From Arthrobacter pascens (GTDB lineage Bacteria > Actinomycetota > Actinomycetes > Actinomycetales > Micrococcaceae): a stretch of 64,000 nucleotides of DNA. The notes beneath the pieces are model-generated. The model was not told the origin of the DNA, searched no databases, and saw nothing but the letters and a program-made list of their open reading frames with translations. The stretch is from the NCBI RefSeq assembly GCF_030816475.1, contig NZ_JAUSXF010000001.1:3410001-3474000 (forward strand), read 5' to 3'. The translations under genes and the position numbers were made by a program. Below, piece after piece: positions 52,380-60,922 of this stretch (position 1 is its first letter; every line of letters starts with the position of its first letter).

Positions 52380-53903
52380 ATGGACGCATCATTCGTCAAC
52401 ATCGCCATTGTGGTGGTGTACCTCCTCGCCATGCTCGCCTTTGGCTGGTGGGGCAAATCCCGTACCAAGAACAACAGTGATTTCCTGGTGGCCGGCCGGC
52501 GCCTGGGTCCATTCCTCTACACCGGCACCATGGCCGCCGTCGTCCTGGGCGGCGCCTCCACCGTGGGCGGCGTGGGCCTTGGCTACAAATTCGGCATCTC
52601 CGGTATGTGGCTGGTTGTGGCCATCGGCGCGGGGGTCCTGCTCCTGAGCCTCCTCTTCGCGGGAACCATCCAGAAACTCAAGATCTACACCGTCTCCCAG
52701 ATGCTCACCCTCCGCTACGGCAGCAAGGCCACGCAGACCTCGGGCATCGTGATGCTGGCCTACACGCTGATGCTGTGCGCCACTTCCACCAGCGCCTATG
52801 CCACCATCTTTGTGGTGCTCTTCGGCTGGGACCGTTCACTGGCCATCGCCATCGGCGGCGCGATCGTCCTGGTGTACTCGACGATTGGGGGCATGTGGTC
52901 CATCACCCTGGCGGACCAGGTGCAGTTCGTCATCAAGACGGTAGGCATCTTCCTGCTGATGCTCCCGTTCACACTCAACGCGGCGGGCGGTCTGGATGGC
53001 ATCCGCAGCCGCGTGGACGAAAGCTTTTTCCAGATCGGGGGCATCGGCGTCCAAACAATCATCACCTACTTCGTTGTCTATACCCTTGGCCTGCTGATCG
53101 GGCAGGATATCTGGCAGCGCGTCTTTACTGCCAAGACAGCCAAGGTCGCACGATGGGGCGGCGCCACCGCGGGCGTCTACTGCATCCTGTACGGGGTCGC
53201 CGGCGCCCTGATCGGCCTCGGCGCCAAGGTTGCCCTGCCGAACATTGACGTGGCAACTTCAGGCAAGGACGTTGTCTACGCAGAGGTCGCCCAGAACCTG
53301 CTTCCCATCGGCATCGGGGGCCTGGTCCTCGCCGCAGCGGTCGCAGCGATGATGTCCACGGCGTCCGGCGCGCTCATCGCGGCGGCCACCGTAGCCCGCG
53401 CCGACGTCCTGCCGTTTATTGCAAGCTGGTTCGGCAAGGACATCAGCACCGAAGACACCGAGAACCCCGAGCACGACGTCAAGGCCAACCGCATGTGGGT
53501 CCTTGGCCTGGGCATCGTTGCCATCGTCATCGCCATCATCACCAAGGACGTCGTGGCTGCCCTGACCATCGCCTACGACATCCTGGTGGGGGGACTCCTC
53601 GTGGCCATCCTGGGCGGCCTGGTCTGGAAACGAGGCACGGGACTGGCCGCCGCGGCCTCCATGGCTGTTGGTTCCGTCGTGACTCTGGGCACCATGATCG
53701 TGCTGGAGATCAACGCCAAGGCGCCCCTGGACGGCGTCTTCGCCAACGAGCCCATCTACCTCGGACTGGCCACCTCAGCCGTTGTCTACGTTGCAGTCTC
53801 CCTGCTCACCAGGCCTACGGATCCGCAGGTGATGCGGAATTGGCGCCGCCGCGTTGCGGGCCTGGAAAACGAGGAAGTTCCGGTTCCTGTCCCTGCTCCC
53901 TGA
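52380..53903 (+). CDS. Sodium:solute symporter family transporter
   Basis: A 507-residue SSS-family membrane protein with about 13 helices. Features: FLVAGRRLGPFLYTGTMAAV, VLGGASTVGGVGLGYKFGIS, DQVQFVIKTVGIFLLMLPFT and MSTASGALIAAATVARADVL with the Na2-site-like Ser/Thr. It imports a small organic solute with sodium. Beside an XRE-cupin regulator and a ureohydrolase/ThDP cluster, a guanidino compound, putrescine-like amine or amino acid is a sensible guess. ATG 52380 is chosen on the AGGAG upstream. Confidence 0.9.
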   Translation: MDASFVNIAIVVVYLLAMLAFGWWGKSRTKNNSDFLVAGRRLGPFLYTGTMAAVVLGGASTVGGVGLGYKFGISGMWLVVAIGAGVLLLSLLFAGTIQKLKIYTVSQMLTLRYGSKATQTSGIVMLAYTLMLCATSTSAYATIFVVLFGWDRSLAIAIGGAIVLVYSTIGGMWSITLADQVQFVIKTVGIFLLMLPFTLNAAGGLDGIRSRVDESFFQIGGIGVQTIITYFVVYTLGLLIGQDIWQRVFTAKTAKVARWGGATAGVYCILYGVAGALIGLGAKVALPNIDVATSGKDVVYAEVAQNLLPIGIGGLVLAAAVAAMMSTASGALIAAATVARADVLPFIASWFGKDISTEDTENPEHDVKANRMWVLGLGIVAIVIAIITKDVVAALTIAYDILVGGLLVAILGGLVWKRGTGLAAAASMAVGSVVTLGTMIVLEINAKAPLDGVFANEPIYLGLATSAVVYVAVSLLTRPTDPQVMRNWRRRVAGLENEEVPVPVPAP

Positions 53904-53940
53904 CAGCACGAGACGCAACAGTATGGACCAGCTTTAAACC

Positions 53941-53993
53941 ACGACGGCGGCACCTCCCTTTCGCTTCCTGCGAACCGGAGGCGCCGCCGTCGT
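53941..53993. terminator. Bidirectional hairpin terminator
   Basis: Arms ACGACGGCGGCACCTCC (53941-53957) and GGAGGCGCCGCCGTCGT (53977-53993), one G:U-type mismatch, between the convergent symporter gene and the small acidic gene. Shares the ACGACGGCGGC stem with the terminator at 24481. Confidence 0.8.
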
Positions 53994-53998
53994 CCGTT

Positions 53999-54241
53999 CT
54001 ACTCGATATCGTCAGTTTCCGTCGTCTCGCGGTACTCCTCGGGGTCCAGCGGGACCACCCGTTCCTCCGCGTCGACGACTACCGGGGCTGGCGGGATGAC
54101 CGGTTCTTCCGCATCCAGGAATTCATCCTCCGCATCCCATTCGTCATCAACAACCGGTGCATCTTCTGCATAGTCATATGCGGGATCTGATTCCACAGCT
54201 TCGAGGTGCGGCATGTCCGGGTGCTGTCCGGTGGTGCTCAT
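53999..54241 (-). CDS. Small acidic hypothetical protein
   Basis: An 80-residue strongly acidic protein (many Asp/Glu, no Cys), which I cannot place in a family. The body is VVDDEWDAEDEFLDAEEP and VVVDAEERVVPLDPEEYRET. GGAGG lies 7 nt before ATG 54241, so it is probably translated. The protein is likely disordered. Divergent from the ferritin-like/VIT gene. Confidence 0.65.
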   Translation of the reverse strand: MSTTGQHPDMPHLEAVESDPAYDYAEDAPVVDDEWDAEDEFLDAEEPVIPPAPVVVDAEERVVPLDPEEYRETTETDDIE

Positions 54242-54418
54242 GATTCAACCTCCGTTGTTCGCCTGACGTGCTCTTTCGGCTGTGCGCTGGAAGGCGCCAC
54301 ACCTTCATCACAGCACCGGGGGGACCTTGGGTCAAGGGCCGGGAGAGGCCAGGCCGAGGGTCCGGCGTTGCGGGTTTTTGAGGGAAACCGAAACTGCGGA
54401 GTAAGGTTTGCCAGCCGA

Positions 54419-54444
54419 AAATCCCCGGATTTGCGCGGTAAGCT
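54419..54444 (+). promoter_or_regulatory. Promoter and palindrome upstream of the ferritin/VIT gene
   Basis: TAAGCT (54439-54444) is a plausible -10 for the VIT gene. A perfect palindrome AAATCCCCGGATTT (54419-54432) lies just upstream, over the spacer, where a repressor would block RNA polymerase. The rest of the 250-bp spacer between 54241 and 54493 shows nothing else I can support. Confidence 0.45.
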
Positions 54445-54492
54445 TGCTGTGCAATGGGGCCGAACCATGCCCCGTCAAGTCCAGGAGCCTCC

Positions 54493-55755
54493 GTGTCTCA
54501 GCACGCCAAGTCCAGCCAGCAGCACCCCGTCCCCGAAGCGCAACCCGGCGCCCCTGTTTCTGACTCTGCTCCCGCCTCTCCTCCTGCCTCTGCCTCGGCT
54601 CCCGAGCCTGCCCCCGCCTCTGAGTCTGGCCCCGCCGTGGCCGGGACAACCGCCGCAGATAAGCAGTCCGGCCAGCAGCCCAGCGCCGCTGATATCCGCC
54701 GCTGGCGCCAATATCTCGCGGATGAACGTGCCGAGGCCGCCGTCTACCGCGACCTGGCACAAAGCAGGACCGGTGAAGAGCGCGAGATCCTCCTTGCCCT
54801 GGCGGAAGCGGAAGGACGCCATGAGGCGCATTGGCTCAAACTGCTGGGCGGGCACGCGGAAAAGAACCGCCCGGCGTCGCTACGAAGCCAGCTCCTGGGA
54901 TTCCTCGCCCGGCATTTCGGTTCAGTCTTTGTGCTGGCCCTTGCCCAGCGCGCGGAAGGCCGCTCCCCCTATGCCAAGGACCCCTCGGCAACGCCAGCCA
55001 TGGCCGCAGACGAACAGATCCACGAGGAAGTGGTGCGCGGTCTGGCAACCCGCGGCCGCAACCGGCTGGCCGGAACGTTCCGCGCCGCAGTTTTCGGCGC
55101 CAACGACGGTCTGGTCAGCAACCTTTCATTGGTAATGGGGATGGCCGCCTCAGGTGTTGCCAGCTCGGTGGTGCTGTTAAGCGGGGTGGCCGGTTTGCTG
55201 GCCGGCGCCCTTTCCATGGGGGCGGGCGAATTTGTTTCGGTGCGCTCCCAGCGCGAGCTCCTGGCGGCTACCCGGCCCACGCAGATCACCCTGGCGGCAG
55301 CGCCCAAGCTCGACATCCAGCACAACGAACTGCTGCTCGTGTATCTGGCCCGCGGCATGTCCCACGAGGCCGCTGAACACCGCGTGGCCGAACGCATGGG
55401 ACTGCTGGCCTGCGACTGCGACCCCAGCCTGTCCCTCCGGCCTGAACTTCCGGAGGCCGCGGACCAGCACGAAGCCGTTGGCACGGCGTGGGGAGCTGCC
55501 CTCTCCAGCTTCTGCTTCTTTGCGTCCGGAGCCATCGTTCCCATCCTGCCCTTCCTGTTTGGACTGACCGGAGTTACTGCCCTCGCTGTTGCCACCGCCC
55601 TGGTGGGAATGGCCCTGCTGGTGACCGGCGGAATTGTGGGCCTACTTTCCGGCACCTCGCCCCTGAGTCGGGGGCTGCGCCAGCTGGCCATAGGCCTGGG
55701 GGCGGCCGCAGTGACTTACGTGCTTGGCCTGGCCTTCGGCACCGTGGTGGGTTAG
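54493..55755 (+). CDS. Ferritin-like domain fused to VIT1/CCC1-type membrane transporter
   Basis: A 420-residue protein. An Ala/Pro-rich low-complexity N-terminus precedes a rubrerythrin/ferritin-like four-helix part (IRRWRQYLADERAEAAVYRD, with EAEGRHEAHW and DEQIHEEVV metal-type Glu/His). The C-terminus is the VIT1 domain: FGANDGLVSNLSLVMGMAAS, GALSMGAGEFVSVRSQRE and helices ending GLGAAAVTYVLGLAFGTVVG. VIT proteins export iron or manganese into vacuoles or out of the cytosol, and fusion to a ferritin-like domain is known. GTG 54493 follows AGGAG. Its stop overlaps the next gene by 1 nt. Confidence 0.92.
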   Translation: MSQHAKSSQQHPVPEAQPGAPVSDSAPASPPASASAPEPAPASESGPAVAGTTAADKQSGQQPSAADIRRWRQYLADERAEAAVYRDLAQSRTGEEREILLALAEAEGRHEAHWLKLLGGHAEKNRPASLRSQLLGFLARHFGSVFVLALAQRAEGRSPYAKDPSATPAMAADEQIHEEVVRGLATRGRNRLAGTFRAAVFGANDGLVSNLSLVMGMAASGVASSVVLLSGVAGLLAGALSMGAGEFVSVRSQRELLAATRPTQITLAAAPKLDIQHNELLLVYLARGMSHEAAEHRVAERMGLLACDCDPSLSLRPELPEAADQHEAVGTAWGAALSSFCFFASGAIVPILPFLFGLTGVTALAVATALVGMALLVTGGIVGLLSGTSPLSRGLRQLAIGLGAAAVTYVLGLAFGTVVG

Positions 55756-56651
55756 TGGAGGGCCGGCCGCCCCGCCACACGCACCAAAGCGCTCCTAAAC
55801 CTGGGGCCGGAAAGATCATCCGCGGCCTGTTCCTGGTGGCACTCATCGGCGCAGGAGCCTTGGTGGCCGGGCTGCTCTCCGCTGATCCCCGCTTCGTGCA
55901 GGTCCTCGATGTCAGGATTGGCCCGGGCGCCGTTCAGACTCCAGCCACCGGCGGCGCACAGCCGCCCGCCCAAGGACGCCGTCAGGCTCCGCCGCCCGGG
56001 TTTGAAGAGGCGGCCGCGCCGCTGGGAACCCCGGAACAGGCCCCCTATCCCAGCAATTCCTACCGGTTCCTGGCGGTGAACGGCGATGGGACACCGGTGG
56101 GCTATTCGCCGTGCCGGCCGCTCCACTATGTGGTGAACCAGCATCTGGCCCCGGCCGGCGCGGAGAACCTTATTCCCGAAGCCATCGACACTATCTCCCT
56201 GGCCACCGGGATCCGTTTCATCGACGATGGCGGCACCAGCGAACAGCCCACGGGGCAAAGGGCGCCCTATCAGCCGGATACTTACGGGGACCGCTGGGCG
56301 CCCCTGCTGATCGCCTGGACCACTCCCGACGTCGCCCCGCAGCTACAAGGCAAGGTCATCGGAACCGGTGGCAGCACCCATTACAGCTACGGGGACGGCA
56401 TTAAGACATTTGTCACTGGCAGCCTGGAACTGGACGCACCGCAGATCACCGACGAGCTGCGCCAGGCTGACGGGAAGCTGTATGCCACGGCCGTCATACT
56501 GCACGAGCTGGGCCATGTCATGGGCCTGGAACATGTGGACGATCCCACCCAGCTGATGTACCCCGAGATCGGCACCCCGGACGGCCTCGCCGCCGGGGAC
56601 CTCAACGGACTGCACGAGCTGGCCAAGGCACATTGCCGTAAGGACCCCTAG
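55755..56651 (+). CDS. Matrixin-like (M10A) zinc metalloprotease, membrane-anchored
   Basis: A 298-residue protein. One hydrophobic helix (IIRGLFLVALIGAGALVAGL) near the N-terminus anchors or exports it. The catalytic zinc motif HELGHVMGLEHVDD (HExxHxxGxxH, starting at residue 250) with a following LMYPEIG Met-turn is that of matrixins. The propeptide-like region includes PLHYVVNQHLAPAGAENLIP. GTG 55755 shares one base with the VIT stop (TAGTG), which makes coupled translation likely. Targets unknown. Confidence 0.88.
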   Translation: MEGRPPRHTHQSAPKPGAGKIIRGLFLVALIGAGALVAGLLSADPRFVQVLDVRIGPGAVQTPATGGAQPPAQGRRQAPPPGFEEAAAPLGTPEQAPYPSNSYRFLAVNGDGTPVGYSPCRPLHYVVNQHLAPAGAENLIPEAIDTISLATGIRFIDDGGTSEQPTGQRAPYQPDTYGDRWAPLLIAWTTPDVAPQLQGKVIGTGGSTHYSYGDGIKTFVTGSLELDAPQITDELRQADGKLYATAVILHELGHVMGLEHVDDPTQLMYPEIGTPDGLAAGDLNGLHELAKAHCRKDP

Positions 56652-57788
56652 CTAGCCGCCCATAACCGCGACAGCTTCTTCAACGGTGTCCACCAGGAAG
56701 ACCCGGTCTGCCATGGGCCGCCCTGCCGCCAGCCGGCTGAGCATGGGCCACGCCGGGTACTCGTGCTCCCAGTGCCTCCTGCCCACCAGCACCATGGGGG
56801 TCACGGCTTCCCGGGCGCTGTAGTAGTTCTCGCACGCATCCTGGAAGATTTCCTGGACGGTGCCGGCGGCCCCGGGGAGGAAAATAATGCCGCCGTTGCA
56901 GAGTTCCAGCAAGATCGCCTCGCGGATGGCGTTGGCGAAGTATTTGGCGATATGTGTTGCAAAGTAGTTGGGCGGCTCATGGCCGTAGAACCAGGTGGGG
57001 ATACCCAGCGACGGTGTTCCGTCCGGAAAACGATCGACGACGGCGGCGGCCACACGCGCCCATGCGGACACTGATGGGCGGAAGCCGGGGACAGACCCCA
57101 GCTCCGCCAGTGCCTCCTTGAAGCCGTCGTCGGGAATATGGCTCAGGTAAGCGCCCAGGTTCGCCGCTTCCATCGCTCCTGGTCCGCCGCCTGTGGCCAC
57201 GAGCCGGCCGCTCCGGGCCAGCAGCCTCCCCAGGGTCGCGGCCTGTGCGAACTCCACGCTGCCGCGCTGGGCGGCGTGCCCGCCCATCACGCCCACTATC
57301 GTGCGGCCGGAAGAAAACTCGGACCGGGTCAGATCATCCAGCGCGTCTCCAATGGCATGATCGTGCAGCGCGGATGCCAGGGTGGCGTCCACCCGTTGCC
57401 GCTGCCCCTGGCGGATGCTCCACTGGTACACGAGTGCGTCGGGAAGTTCCTCATAGGGGGCGTGGTCCAGTCCGTCGTAGAGCTCCTGCGGCGTGTAGAG
57501 GCTTGACCGGTAGGGATTGAAGGGGACGCCCTGAAGCCGGGGGAAGATCAGGGCACCGCGGCGCCGCAGCCGCTCCTCCACCCCTGGATCAAAAGTGCAG
57601 CCCAGGAAGATGGCCCCTTCCACCTTAAGATTCTCCAGGGCAGCAGTCCTGCCGCGAAGGTCCAGGGACTGCGCGTGCCAGCCATGCATCGCCACTGCGC
57701 CCTCGTCCACCAGCCGGTCGAAGCTCTCGATGCTCTCGACCTCGAGCGTTCTGGGGCTGGGGCCCAGGCTGCCGGAGAGATTCATCAT
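56652..57788 (-). CDS. LOG family protein (Rossmann nucleotide-binding, possible PpnN-like)
   Basis: A 378-residue protein. The LOG/PpnN signatures are ATGGGPGAMEAANLGAY and FLPGAAGTVQEIFQ (PGGxGT-type loop with the second Gly replaced by Ala). The N-terminal 150 residues are an extra domain beyond the usual 190-residue LOG core. LOG enzymes release cytokinin bases or, as PpnN, split nucleoside monophosphates. It ends at the base after the matrixin stop on the opposite strand. ATG 57788 is used; RBS is weak. Confidence 0.85.
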   Translation of the reverse strand: MMNLSGSLGPSPRTLEVESIESFDRLVDEGAVAMHGWHAQSLDLRGRTAALENLKVEGAIFLGCTFDPGVEERLRRRGALIFPRLQGVPFNPYRSSLYTPQELYDGLDHAPYEELPDALVYQWSIRQGQRQRVDATLASALHDHAIGDALDDLTRSEFSSGRTIVGVMGGHAAQRGSVEFAQAATLGRLLARSGRLVATGGGPGAMEAANLGAYLSHIPDDGFKEALAELGSVPGFRPSVSAWARVAAAVVDRFPDGTPSLGIPTWFYGHEPPNYFATHIAKYFANAIREAILLELCNGGIIFLPGAAGTVQEIFQDACENYYSAREAVTPMVLVGRRHWEHEYPAWPMLSRLAAGRPMADRVFLVDTVEEAVAVMGG

Positions 57789-58091
57789 GGAGCCTTAGAC
57801 AACGTCCATTGAAACGGCGATAGGGAGATTGCTCTTCATCGGTCCAGCCTAGCCGCAGGCCTTGGATTGAGACCCGGAATTATGGGGGCTTTTCCAGTCT
57901 TCGACCTGGCCATTTCAACTCTCAACATCGTAAGTTTCTACGGCATCATGCCCTGTCAGTCATTTCTTGACCGGGCTCCTAGTGCTGATATCATCAAATG
58001 AAAGTATGTCCTATCAAGCGAACATATGCTGGAGATCCTGGGTCCGGACAACGGACACGGGTTGGGGACACACATAATGAGGGGACATTAA
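57789..58091 (+). promoter_or_regulatory. 303-bp region with promoter elements and GntR operator candidates
   Basis: No gene is visible. TATGT-13-ACATA at 58005-58027 is a dyad. It contains TGTCCTATCA (58007-58016), and GGTCCGGACA is at 58041-58050; each matches KGWCHTRACA, the IolR motif remembered from Corynebacterium glutamicum, at 9 of 10 positions. The GntR gene begins at 58092 with GAGGGG-type RBS. Confidence 0.5.
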
Positions 58092-58832
58092 GTGGCCAAT
58101 CAGCTGGGCGTCATCATCGACCGTTCCTCGCCGGTGCCTCTGTATCACCAGGTGGTCCAGGGCATTGAGGCGGCGATCCACACCGGAGTCCTGGAACCGG
58201 GCAGCAAACTGGATAACGAAATCGACCTGGCAGCCCAGCTCAACCTCTCCAGGCCCACCATGCGCAAGGCAATGGACGAACTCGTCCGTTCCGGGCTTCT
58301 GGTGCGCAAGCGCGGCGTCGGGACGCAGGTAGTGTCAAGCCAGGTCCGTCGGCCACTCGAGCTCTCCAGTCTGTACGACGACCTGACCAACAACGGCAAG
58401 AAGCCCACGACGACGGTCCTTAGTTTCTCGCACATGGAAGCCGACGCGGCCACGCTGACCGCCCTGCAGCTGCCTGCCGGTTCGAAGGTCTACCACTTCA
58501 CCCGTCTTCGGAAAGTGGGCGGAAAGCCCCTCGCACTCATGGAGAACTGGGTCCGGGACGATATCGCCACGATGGACGAAGCCATGCTGGCCAACGAGGG
58601 CATGTACGCGATCCTGCGCCGCGGCGGCGTGAACTTCCGGCTTGCCACCCAGCGGATCGGCGCGGTGATCGCCAACGAATACCAGGCCGGACTCCTGGAG
58701 ACTGAGGTCAATTCCGCCCTTGTCACCATGGAGCGGACGGCGACAGACGACACGGGACGCCGGGTGGAAACCGGTCACCACGTCTACCGGGCCGATTCCT
58801 ACAGTTTTGAAATGACACTCGTACAGCGCTAA
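58092..58832 (+). CDS. GntR family transcriptional regulator (HutC/FarR subgroup)
   Basis: A 246-residue regulator. N-terminal winged helix (VVQGIEAAIHTGVLEPGSKL, LNLSRPTMRKAMDELV, RKRGVGTQV) and a C-terminal UTRA ligand domain (KVYHFTRLRKVGGKPLALME, then GVNFRLATQRIGAVIANEYQ). Placed 17 nt ahead of iolB, so most likely the inositol regulator (IolR-like) binding an inositol catabolite. GTG 58092 has GAGGGGACATTAA in front. Confidence 0.92.
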   Translation: MANQLGVIIDRSSPVPLYHQVVQGIEAAIHTGVLEPGSKLDNEIDLAAQLNLSRPTMRKAMDELVRSGLLVRKRGVGTQVVSSQVRRPLELSSLYDDLTNNGKKPTTTVLSFSHMEADAATLTALQLPAGSKVYHFTRLRKVGGKPLALMENWVRDDIATMDEAMLANEGMYAILRRGGVNFRLATQRIGAVIANEYQAGLLETEVNSALVTMERTATDDTGRRVETGHHVYRADSYSFEMTLVQR

Positions 58833-58849
58833 CGCAAGGACTTAACTCC

Positions 58850-59743
58850 ATGGCCAACTGGGTCTATCCGCTGGGAACAGCCAACGACGGCGACTGGGAC
58901 GTCTCGCTCGGAACCTCCGATTCGGCCCTCGCCGTGCAAGGCTGGGCCCACACCGGGCTCAAGGTCGGCACGCTCGCCGCGGGCGCCGCCGTCGAACTTC
59001 CCGCCGCAGCGGAGGAACGGATCATCGTGCCGCTCAATGGCTCCTTCACGGTGACGGTTGACGACGTCGAGTATCCCCTTGCGGGCCGGGCCTCCGTTTT
59101 CCATGGCCCCAGTGACGTCCTGTACTGCGGTACCGATAAGGCCGTCACCATCGGTTCGGCGGGCGGTGGCCGTGTGGCTGTTGCCACCGCGCCGGCGAAG
59201 GCAACTTATCCGACCCGGTTGGTCACGGCAGGTGAAACCCCCGTGGAACTGCGTGGTGCCGGCAATTGCTCCCGCCAGGTTCACAACTTCGGCACGCCGG
59301 CGGCGTTGGAGGCAGATCGATTTATTGTCTGCGAGGTGATCACTCCGGCAGGTAACTGGTCCTCCTATCCTCCGCACAAGCACGATGAGGAAAAGGACGG
59401 CGAGACGCAGCTTGAAGAGATCTACTATTTCGAAACCCGGGTGGCCGATGGTTCCGGGGCCCCCGCCGAGAGCGACGCCATCGGCTACCAACGGGTCTAC
59501 GCCTCGGATGAACGCGCGATCGACGTTGCCGCAGAAGTCCGTACCGGCGACGTTGTCCTGGTTCCCTACGGCTGGCACGGCCCCGCCATGGCCGCACCCG
59601 GCTACGACCTGTACTACCTCAACGTTATGGCCGGCCCCGGTCCCGTCCGTGATTGGCTGATCAGCGACGACCCGCACCACGGGTGGGTGCGCCAAAGCTG
59701 GGATGGGCAGGACATCGACCCGCGGCTACCGTTCGGCGCGTAG
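58850..59743 (+). CDS. iolB: 5-deoxy-glucuronate isomerase
   Basis: IolB, 297 residues. Two cupin-like halves. Signatures: the MANWVYPLGTANDGDW opening, VFHGPSDVLYC, VITPAGNWSSYPPHKHDEEK (metal-binding His), LEEIYYFETRV, and VLVPYGWHGPAMAAPGYDLY. It isomerises 5-deoxy-D-glucuronate in myo-inositol breakdown. AAGGA is about 10 nt before ATG 58850. It is expressed with the GntR gene ahead of it. The dehydrogenase genes of the same pathway run towards it from the other side. Confidence 0.95.
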   Translation: MANWVYPLGTANDGDWDVSLGTSDSALAVQGWAHTGLKVGTLAAGAAVELPAAAEERIIVPLNGSFTVTVDDVEYPLAGRASVFHGPSDVLYCGTDKAVTIGSAGGGRVAVATAPAKATYPTRLVTAGETPVELRGAGNCSRQVHNFGTPAALEADRFIVCEVITPAGNWSSYPPHKHDEEKDGETQLEEIYYFETRVADGSGAPAESDAIGYQRVYASDERAIDVAAEVRTGDVVLVPYGWHGPAMAAPGYDLYYLNVMAGPGPVRDWLISDDPHHGWVRQSWDGQDIDPRLPFGA

Positions 59744-59802
59744 AGTCAGACACCCCGCAGACAGCCAGACAGTCAAACACCGCACGGACTGCCGGAACCC
59801 AG

Positions 59803-59845
59803 AAAAAACTCCCCTTCGGAGCATCATTCCGGAGGGGAGTTTTTT
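59803..59845. terminator. Bidirectional intrinsic terminator
   Basis: AAAAAACTCCCC (59803-59814) pairs with GGGGAGTTTTT (59833-59845 region), an inner TTCGGA/TCCGG helix, loop about 7 nt. T-tracts occur on both sides, so it ends iolB and the convergent dehydrogenase operon. Confidence 0.9.
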
Positions 59846-59869
59846 ACGTTGAACTCGTGCCTGGCCCGC

Positions 59870-60922
59870 CTAGGCAGCCTTGGCCTTGGCGGTGGCCTTA
59901 GCCAGCCCCACGTTGACCGGGACGGCCGTTGCCAGCGATTCCTGGGCAGCGTCAGCCACTCGGGAAGCGGCCACGGCATCCTCCGGGGTGCAGGGATTCT
60001 CCCGCCTGCCCAGGATCAGCTCGACGAACGCGGCCATTTCGGACCGGTATGCCTGGTCGAAGCGCTCGGCGAAGGTCCGGTGGGATTCCCCGGCGGGAAA
60101 TTCGATCCCGGCTTCGGCCGACGCCATGGCCGTTTTCTCGTCGAGCCCAACCATGAGCGAACGGCTGGAGCCTTGGATTTCCAGGCGGACGTCGTGGCCG
60201 GCACCGTTGTAGCGGCTGGCCGACACGGTACCGACTGTGCCGTCGTCGAACGTCACCAGCGCCAGCGCGGTGTCCACGTCGCCCACTGCACCGATGGCCG
60301 GATCGCCGTTGTTGGAGCCCTTCGCGTAGACCTCGACGATCTCGCGGCCGGTGAGCCAGCGCAGGATGTCGAAGTCGTGGACGGAGCAGTCGCGGAACAG
60401 TCCGCCGGAGCTTGCGAGGAACTCCACGGGAGGTGGCGCCATATCGCAGGTGACGGCGCGCAGGGAGTGGATCCAGCCCAGTTCGCCCGCGTGATAGGCA
60501 CGCTTGGCCTCAAGGTAGCCGTGGTCAAAGCGGCGCTGGTGGCCGATCTGCACCACGCCGCTGTGCTCGCGTATGTAGTCCAGCACGGGCAGGGCGTCCG
60601 CCACGTTCATGGCCACGGGCTTTTCGCAGAAGACGGGGATTCCGGCGTTCACGCCCGCCTTGATCAGCTCGGGGTGGGTTCCGGTTCCGGTGGCGATGAC
60701 CAGTCCGCCCACGCCGGAGGCGATGAGTTTCTCCACGGAGGGCAGGAACCCGGCACCGAGGCCGGCAGCGATCCCCCTGGCGTGGTCCTCGGCGACGTCG
60801 GTGAGCAGGAGCCTGACGTTGATGCCCTGCGGGTTGAGAACTCCGTTGAGCGCGGCGATGTTGTTCGCGTGCATCACGCCGATGCGGCCCACTCCGACCA
60901 GACCAAGGATGACATCCTTCAC
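59870..60922 (-). CDS. Gfo/Idh/MocA family oxidoreductase (probable inositol dehydrogenase)
   Basis: A 350-residue NAD-dependent dehydrogenase. Rossmann motif GLVGVGRIGVMHANNIAALN, catalytic EKPVAMNVADALPVLDYIRE (Lys) and GLFRDCSVHDFDILRWLTG with the Asp/His pair. It resembles inositol 2-dehydrogenase IolG. GTG 60922 overlaps the stop of the upstream isomerase gene (GTGA), which fixes the start. Last gene of the minus-strand operon. The C-terminus ends in a short Ala/Lys-rich tail. Confidence 0.9.
   Translation of the reverse strand: MKDVILGLVGVGRIGVMHANNIAALNGVLNPQGINVRLLLTDVAEDHARGIAAGLGAGFLPSVEKLIASGVGGLVIATGTGTHPELIKAGVNAGIPVFCEKPVAMNVADALPVLDYIREHSGVVQIGHQRRFDHGYLEAKRAYHAGELGWIHSLRAVTCDMAPPPVEFLASSGGLFRDCSVHDFDILRWLTGREIVEVYAKGSNNGDPAIGAVGDVDTALALVTFDDGTVGTVSASRYNGAGHDVRLEIQGSSRSLMVGLDEKTAMASAEAGIEFPAGESHRTFAERFDQAYRSEMAAFVELILGRRENPCTPEDAVAASRVADAAQESLATAVPVNVGLAKATAKAKAA

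Noticed and set aside
55488..55754. N-terminal extension of the matrixin gene
   Set aside because: The extra 89 codons overlap the VIT gene in another frame; GTG 55755 leads directly into the membrane anchor.
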